The notes beneath the pieces are model-generated. The model searched no databases and was not told the origin of the DNA. It saw only the letters and a list, made by a program, of their open reading frames with translations. The position numbers and the translations under genes were made by a program. This document shows positions 4,929-8,213 of a stretch of DNA of 8,213 bases, one piece after another. Location of the stretch: positions 1-8,213 of the forward strand of contig JAUVZE010000043.1 in assembly GCA_030602665.1 (NCBI GenBank), given 5' to 3'. Source of the stretch: Dehalococcoidia bacterium (GTDB lineage: Bacteria > Chloroflexota > Dehalococcoidia > Dehalococcoidales > JAUVZE01). The stretch's first letter is position 1, and each line of letters begins with the position of its first letter.

Positions 4929-5501
4929 ATGATTTATATAGCAGTAGGTATTTTCGGTTTCATCGTAATCCACCTCTTTGACATAGTTTCCTTAAAAAGG
5001 ATTCCTTCTGGGGCAAAACCATGCGTTTGGACGGTGGGCAGTGGCTTACTGGTCTACTCACTTATCATGCTCTGCCTCAAGTCAAATACCCTGCCACTAC
5101 CTGTTTGGTCAACCTGGTTGGGCTGGGGGCTACTAACGCTCTCTCTCTTTCTACTGATATATTCCCTGTTTATCAATCTTCCCTTCCGTAAGACATATAT
5201 TGCCACTGGTGTTGGCGATAAGCTAATAACCACCGGGTTATATGCCCTCGTCCGTCACCCATGGATTCACTGTTTCACCCTCACCCTGCTATCTCTAGTC
5301 TTAGTTTCAAAGTCCAGTCTACTACTTATAGCCGCACCAATATTCATTTTACTGAATATCTTGCTGGTAATTATCCAAGACAAGTTTTTCTTCATTAGGA
5401 TGTTCGCTGGCTATGAAAGCTACCAACGGGAAACGCCAATGTTACTGCCCAATAGAAAGAGCATCAGCGCTTGTATAAGAACCATAAAAACTAGAGCCTA
5501 G
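4929..5501 (+). CDS. Integral-membrane methyltransferase, ICMT/PEMT-like
   Basis: A 190-aa, very hydrophobic protein with about five membrane segments (near 2-21, 34-50, 62-84, 114-127 and 130-149). The C-terminal half carries the isoprenylcysteine/phospholipid methyltransferase signature: GLYALVRHPWIH (103-114, with Arg109-His110-Pro111), then a membrane segment, QDKFFFIRMF (150-159) and GYESYQRETPMLLP (161-174). In this superfamily such residues bind S-adenosylmethionine at the membrane surface and the acceptor is a lipid or a lipophilic group. The glutamate usual at the start of the QDKFF helix appears to be Gln150. The acceptor cannot be read from sequence. Its ribosome binding site lies in a strong hairpin. 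The next gene, GH3-like, starts 27 bp later, so the two are probably co-transcribed and may act on the same small carboxylic or lipid substrate. Confidence 0.85.
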   Translation: MIYIAVGIFGFIVIHLFDIVSLKRIPSGAKPCVWTVGSGLLVYSLIMLCLKSNTLPLPVWSTWLGWGLLTLSLFLLIYSLFINLPFRKTYIATGVGDKLITTGLYALVRHPWIHCFTLTLLSLVLVSKSSLLLIAAPIFILLNILLVIIQDKFFFIRMFAGYESYQRETPMLLPNRKSISACIRTIKTRA

Positions 5502-5514
5502 TATTTCTGAATAA

Positions 5515-5520
5515 AGGAGG
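5515..5520 (+). promoter_or_regulatory. Shine-Dalgarno of the GH3-like gene
   Basis: A perfect AGGAGG lies 8 nt before the ATG at 5529 and decides that start over the second in-frame ATG at 5559, which has only AAGGAA before it. Confidence 0.85.
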
Positions 5521-5522
5521 AA

Positions 5523-5567
5523 AAGGAAATGACCACAAAAACGAAACAGCTTAAGGAAATGACCACA
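5523..5567 (+). repeat. 15-bp direct repeat duplicating the start region of the GH3-like gene
   Basis: AAGGAAATGACCACA occurs at 5523-5537 and again at 5553-5567, a 30-bp in-frame period, so codons 1-3 (MTT) recur at codons 11-13. A degenerate third copy (AAGGAAATGGCCGCA) lies about 65 bp further on, around codon 33. Each contains a small purine run followed by an in-frame ATG. Confidence 0.75.
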
Positions 5568-7271
5568 GAAGCATTAGAAAAGGAAGTAGCCACAGAGCTT
5601 GAACCAGTAGAAACGGGAAAGGAAATGGCCGCAGGTCTTCAACTGTTGAAAGAAGGTAAATATGAGGAGTTGTGGCAGCGGTTCTGCGGATGGATTGACC
5701 TCAGCCTAGAGGAGGTCATGAATATCCAGCGGCGGCTACTCCTGGAACAGATAGGGCTCCTCAAGAAGTGCGAGCTGGGCGGGGTACTGATGCGCGGCGC
5801 CAGGCCAAGAACCGTGGAGGAATTCCGGGAGCAGGTGCCGCTGACCACCTACGCTGATTACGCCCCCTACCTGCTGAAGCAAGGGATGGATGCGCTGCCG
5901 CGAAAGCCAATGTTGTGGCAACATACGTCAGGCAGGTCCGGGGAGTATGACTTTAAGTGGGTACCACTTACCACCCGGCAGTGGGAGGAGGTAGAGGCTT
6001 TAGTAATGGCCCTTTTATGCTTTTCTAGCTGCCGGAAAAGGGGCGAAGTCAATTTCAGACTGCGTGACAAGATGCTTTATGGTGCCGCGCCTCCCCCTTA
6101 CGTTACTGGTATGGTATGGCGTTATGCTTTGAGTGAGATAGTCGACTTCCTGCCGCCGCTGGATGAGGCGGAAACGATGCCCTTTGGGGAGAGGTTTCAG
6201 AAGGGCTTCAAGTTAGCTCTATCTGAGGGGTTTGACCACTTTTGGTCCATGCCCAGTGTAATGGTTGCTGTTGGTGAGCGCTTCAGCCAGAGGAAAAGAA
6301 GTGGAAGTATCATACCTCTGCTGCGGCAACCAAAGATGCTATTTCGGATAATGAGGGGAGTGATCAAAAGCAAGCTGGCTGGCCGTCCGATGTTGCCCAA
6401 AGATGTCTGGTCGTTCAAGGGCTTATTAACAGGCGGCGGAGATGGTTCAGTGTACCGGAAAAAAATTGAGGAAATGTGGGGCCGGCCGCCTCTGGAACTC
6501 TATTGCTCCACTGAGGCTATGATAATGGCTATGCAGACCTGGGACTATCAGGGGCTGAGCTTTTGCCCTACTTCGAACTTCTTTGAGTTCATCCCCGAGG
6601 AAGAAAGCCTCAGGTCCAGGGCTGACCCTCTTTACCAGCCAAACGTATTACTTCTGGATGAGGTCAAGCCAGGAGAGAACTACGAGCTGGTAATTACCAG
6701 TTTCCACGGCGGTCCGTTTGTCAGATACAGGCACGGCGATATGGTTAAGATAATGGCAATGCGCAATGAACAGCTCAACATAGATATCCCGCAGATGGTA
6801 TATCACTCCCGTGTGGATGACATGATTGACATTGCCGGCTTTACCCGGTTAACCGAAACAGTAATCTGGAAGGCGATAGAAAACAGCGGAATAGCCTACG
6901 AAGACTGGGCAGCGCGCAAGGAGCTCAAGGAGAAACCGATATTACACCTGTACCTTGAACCCAGGGAAAGTAATCATCTTACCGCCGAGGAAGTAGCCGC
7001 CCTGGTCCACGAGCAGCTGAAAATGCTCGACACACCCTATTCCGAGCTGGAGTCATACCTGGGCCTAAAGCCACTGGAGGTTACATTGGTTCCTCAAGGC
7101 GCCTTTAACCGCTATATGCTGAAGCAGCAGGCAGCCGGTGTTGAGCTGGGTCGTGTAAAGGTGTTGCACATTAACCCAACTGACGACACTGTAGATTTTC
7201 TGCTCGGTAGGGCTCCCCAAGTAACCGTAAGCAGCAAGACAAAGCGCCAACGGGAGACTGTCTCCGCCTGA
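5529..7271 (+). CDS. GH3-family acyl-adenylating enzyme (GH3 auxin-responsive promoter family)
   Basis: A 580-aa cytoplasmic enzyme of the GH3 type, related in mechanism to the ANL superfamily: a carboxylic acid is activated as acyl-AMP and passed to an amine or another nucleophile. Visible motifs in order are PLTTYADYAPYL (104-115), the ATP-binding loop QHTSGRSGEY with Lys143 and VPLT (131-148), LLTGGGDGSVY (299-309), LYCSTEA (324-330), FFEFIP (351-356), and GENYELVIT followed by FVRYRHGD (382-404), where Asp404 would hold the ribose. SRVDDMIDIAGFTRLTE (427-443) opens the mobile C-terminal domain, ending with RYMLKQQAAG. The first 35 residues are a charged repetitive extension (MTTK, MTTE). 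Length fits the family. AGGAGG sits 8 nt upstream. It follows the membrane methyltransferase by 27 bp. The substrate is unknown; plant GH3 roles should not be transferred to it. Confidence 0.88.
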   Translation: MTTKTKQLKEMTTEALEKEVATELEPVETGKEMAAGLQLLKEGKYEELWQRFCGWIDLSLEEVMNIQRRLLLEQIGLLKKCELGGVLMRGARPRTVEEFREQVPLTTYADYAPYLLKQGMDALPRKPMLWQHTSGRSGEYDFKWVPLTTRQWEEVEALVMALLCFSSCRKRGEVNFRLRDKMLYGAAPPPYVTGMVWRYALSEIVDFLPPLDEAETMPFGERFQKGFKLALSEGFDHFWSMPSVMVAVGERFSQRKRSGSIIPLLRQPKMLFRIMRGVIKSKLAGRPMLPKDVWSFKGLLTGGGDGSVYRKKIEEMWGRPPLELYCSTEAMIMAMQTWDYQGLSFCPTSNFFEFIPEEESLRSRADPLYQPNVLLLDEVKPGENYELVITSFHGGPFVRYRHGDMVKIMAMRNEQLNIDIPQMVYHSRVDDMIDIAGFTRLTETVIWKAIENSGIAYEDWAARKELKEKPILHLYLEPRESNHLTAEEVAALVHEQLKMLDTPYSELESYLGLKPLEVTLVPQGAFNRYMLKQQAAGVELGRVKVLHINPTDDTVDFLLGRAPQVTVSSKTKRQRETVSA

Positions 7272-7300
7272 TAAATTGATTGCTATGTAGGCCCTACTAG

Positions 7301-7332
7301 TGTCCTCCTCTCCATTCAGGGAGAGGAGGACA
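7301..7332 (+). terminator. Perfect 13-bp hairpin ending the methyltransferase/GH3 unit
   Basis: TGTCCTCCTCTCC (7301-7313) and its exact reverse complement (7320-7332) flank a 6-nt loop, 29 bp after the GH3 stop. The following T-run is short (TTTCAT), so termination may be imperfect, but stem strength and position favour a terminator. Confidence 0.7.
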
Positions 7333-7341
7333 TTTCATATG

Positions 7342-7373
7342 GAGAGGCTAACACCCATCTTGAACTGCCTCTC
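7342..7373. repeat. Second CCTCTC/GAGAGG inverted repeat in the same gap
   Basis: GAGAGGC (7342-7348) and GCCTCTC (7367-7373) are reverse complements around an 18-nt loop, directly after the stronger hairpin. No T-tract follows. It may be a second-line terminator or a relic of the same hairpin type. Confidence 0.35.
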
Positions 7374-7411
7374 TCGGCTACTTCTTTATGTAAAGCCATA
7401 CCATAGTCCTA

Positions 7412-7440
7412 TTGACAAAGCCAAAGCCATAAGACATAAT
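7412..7440 (+). promoter_or_regulatory. Promoter of the 7TM sensor gene
   Basis: TTGACA (7412-7417; 6 of 6) and CATAAT (7435-7440; 5 of 6) are separated by exactly 17 bp. Transcription should start near 7447, giving a leader of about 44 nt with AGAGAGGA before the ATG at 7491. The -35 lies in CCTATTGAC, as at two other promoters here. AAAGCCATA occurs at 7392-7400 and 7423-7431 and flanks the -35. Confidence 0.8.
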
Positions 7441-7490
7441 GATTGCTACTAAGATACTATTGTCATAAATATCAAGAGAGGAATTTCTAA

Positions 7491-8213
7491 ATGAATCCCT
7501 GGGCAATAATACCGCTTGTAAGCTGTATAGCCTATGTTACCTTGCTCGTGCTAGTCTTGCTGCAGGACAGAACGCGAGTAAAGACGATTTTTGCTCTATA
7601 TCTTTCAGTCGCTGGGGCATGGAGTTTTGCCGCTTTCATGCTCACCTCTGGTCTCTCCACGTCTAGCCGGTATTTAATCTTCTGGAACGATATGGTCGTT
7701 TTGGCAGTGGTGTGGTCAATGATTTGCTACTACCACTTCGTCAGGGCGTATAGCAATAAACCGGCTGGAATCGTGGCATATGCCGGATATGCGTTTGTTC
7801 TAGTTATCCTGGCACTTTCCCTCACTGGTAATGCAGTCAGGGATGCCTATATGGTTGGCAACTACCTGTACCACGACATGGGATTCTTGCCCATCATTAT
7901 GTTTTCCACCTGGATACCCTTAACAGGTATCACACTGTGGCTGCTGTTGCGGAGATACCGCTCGTCAACAGACCCCGGTGACCGCAACAGAACGATGTAT
8001 TTATTGGTCGGCTGGGGGATAGTTTCGGTTTACAGCCCTTTCAATGCCGCTGTGCCACTTCTAGCCCTCTTGCCCACCGACCACCTCGGCACCCTCGCCA
8101 ATGCCCTGATAATTGCCTATGCCATCGGCAGATACCATTTGCTTGACATCAGGTTCGTGGCGCGAAGAGGGCTGGCCTACTTTATCTTAATTGGCGCTCT
8201 CATTGGTATTTAT
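7491..8213 (+). CDS. 7TM-sensor membrane protein, probably a histidine kinase, cut by the window end
   Basis: The frame stays open for 241 codons to the right edge; I translated it by hand. It starts MNPWAIIPLVSCIAYVTLLV and shows seven or more hydrophobic segments with short polar links: roughly 4-24, 32-52, 62-78, 88-107, 124-145, 160-184 and 190-204, with another beginning near 228. The last part reads NALIIAYAIGRYHLLDIRF followed by ARRGLAYF, the usual end of the 7TM sensor module (HisKA_7TM type) that in Chloroflexota and relatives precedes PAS/GAF, HisKA and HATPase domains. The catalytic part is outside the window, so the kinase call is by family association. GAGAGGA sits 8-9 nt upstream of the ATG. 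It has its own strong promoter and may or may not signal to the LuxR-type regulator at 2242. Confidence 0.75.
   Translation, partial: MNPWAIIPLVSCIAYVTLLVLVLLQDRTRVKTIFALYLSVAGAWSFAAFMLTSGLSTSSRYLIFWNDMVVLAVVWSMICYYHFVRAYSNKPAGIVAYAGYAFVLVILALSLTGNAVRDAYMVGNYLYHDMGFLPIIMFSTWIPLTGITLWLLLRRYRSSTDPGDRNRTMYLLVGWGIVSVYSPFNAAVPLLALLPTDHLGTLANALIIAYAIGRYHLLDIRFVARRGLAYFILIGALIGIY

Noticed and set aside
5639..6418. Several minus-strand open frames of 60-75 codons inside the GH3-like gene
   Set aside because: The plus-strand frame carries the ordered GH3 motifs. The antisense frames have no ribosome binding sites or domain patterns.

Overview
The window looks like a chromosomal segment from an uncultivated bacterium, most likely Chloroflexota and close to Dehalococcoidia. 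That placement is inferred from gene content only: a DUF2520-panD-panB cluster, a zinc-type A24 prepilin peptidase, an archaeal-style winged-helix protein, a 7TM-sensor histidine kinase, and CCTCTC/GAGAGG hairpins between genes. There is no rRNA, tRNA, CRISPR array, integrase or transposase. Coding density is ordinary and several intergenic regions carry readable promoters and hairpins.

Left block (1-2123, minus strand): a pantothenate operon read right to left. A perfect TTGACA-17-TATAAT promoter (2095-2123) drives a roughly 160-nt leader, then a DUF2520/Rossmann dehydrogenase-like gene (1050-1928), panD (689-1066, GTG start, 17-bp overlap) and panB (start at 677, running off the left edge). 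PanB makes ketopantoate and PanD makes beta-alanine. The DUF2520 protein is a plausible ketopantoate reductase for the step between PanB and PanC. The leader holds two terminator-like hairpins, which suggests attenuation.

Centre (2205-4840, plus strand): four separately spaced genes. They are a NarL/FixJ-type regulator with a degenerate receiver domain, a prepilin peptidase with a tandem-duplicated segment, a 90-aa winged-helix protein, and a 118-aa RHH-like plus coiled-coil protein ending in a strong intrinsic terminator. The first two have a stop codon directly before the ATG, no good Shine-Dalgarno, and promoter boxes placed for near-leaderless transcripts. Three predicted -35 boxes in the window share the 9-mer CCTATTGAC.

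Right block (4876-8213, plus strand): a two-gene unit of an integral-membrane ICMT/PEMT-like methyltransferase (4929-5501) and a GH3-family acyl-adenylating enzyme (5529-7271). It is preceded by a perfect 13-bp inverted repeat that buries the first gene's ribosome binding site and ends in TTTTT directly before its ATG. A 13-bp hairpin closes the unit. A good promoter (7412-7440) then drives a 7TM-sensor protein, probably a histidine kinase, cut off by the window end. The methyltransferase/GH3 pair and its start-codon hairpin are the best candidates here for something undescribed.
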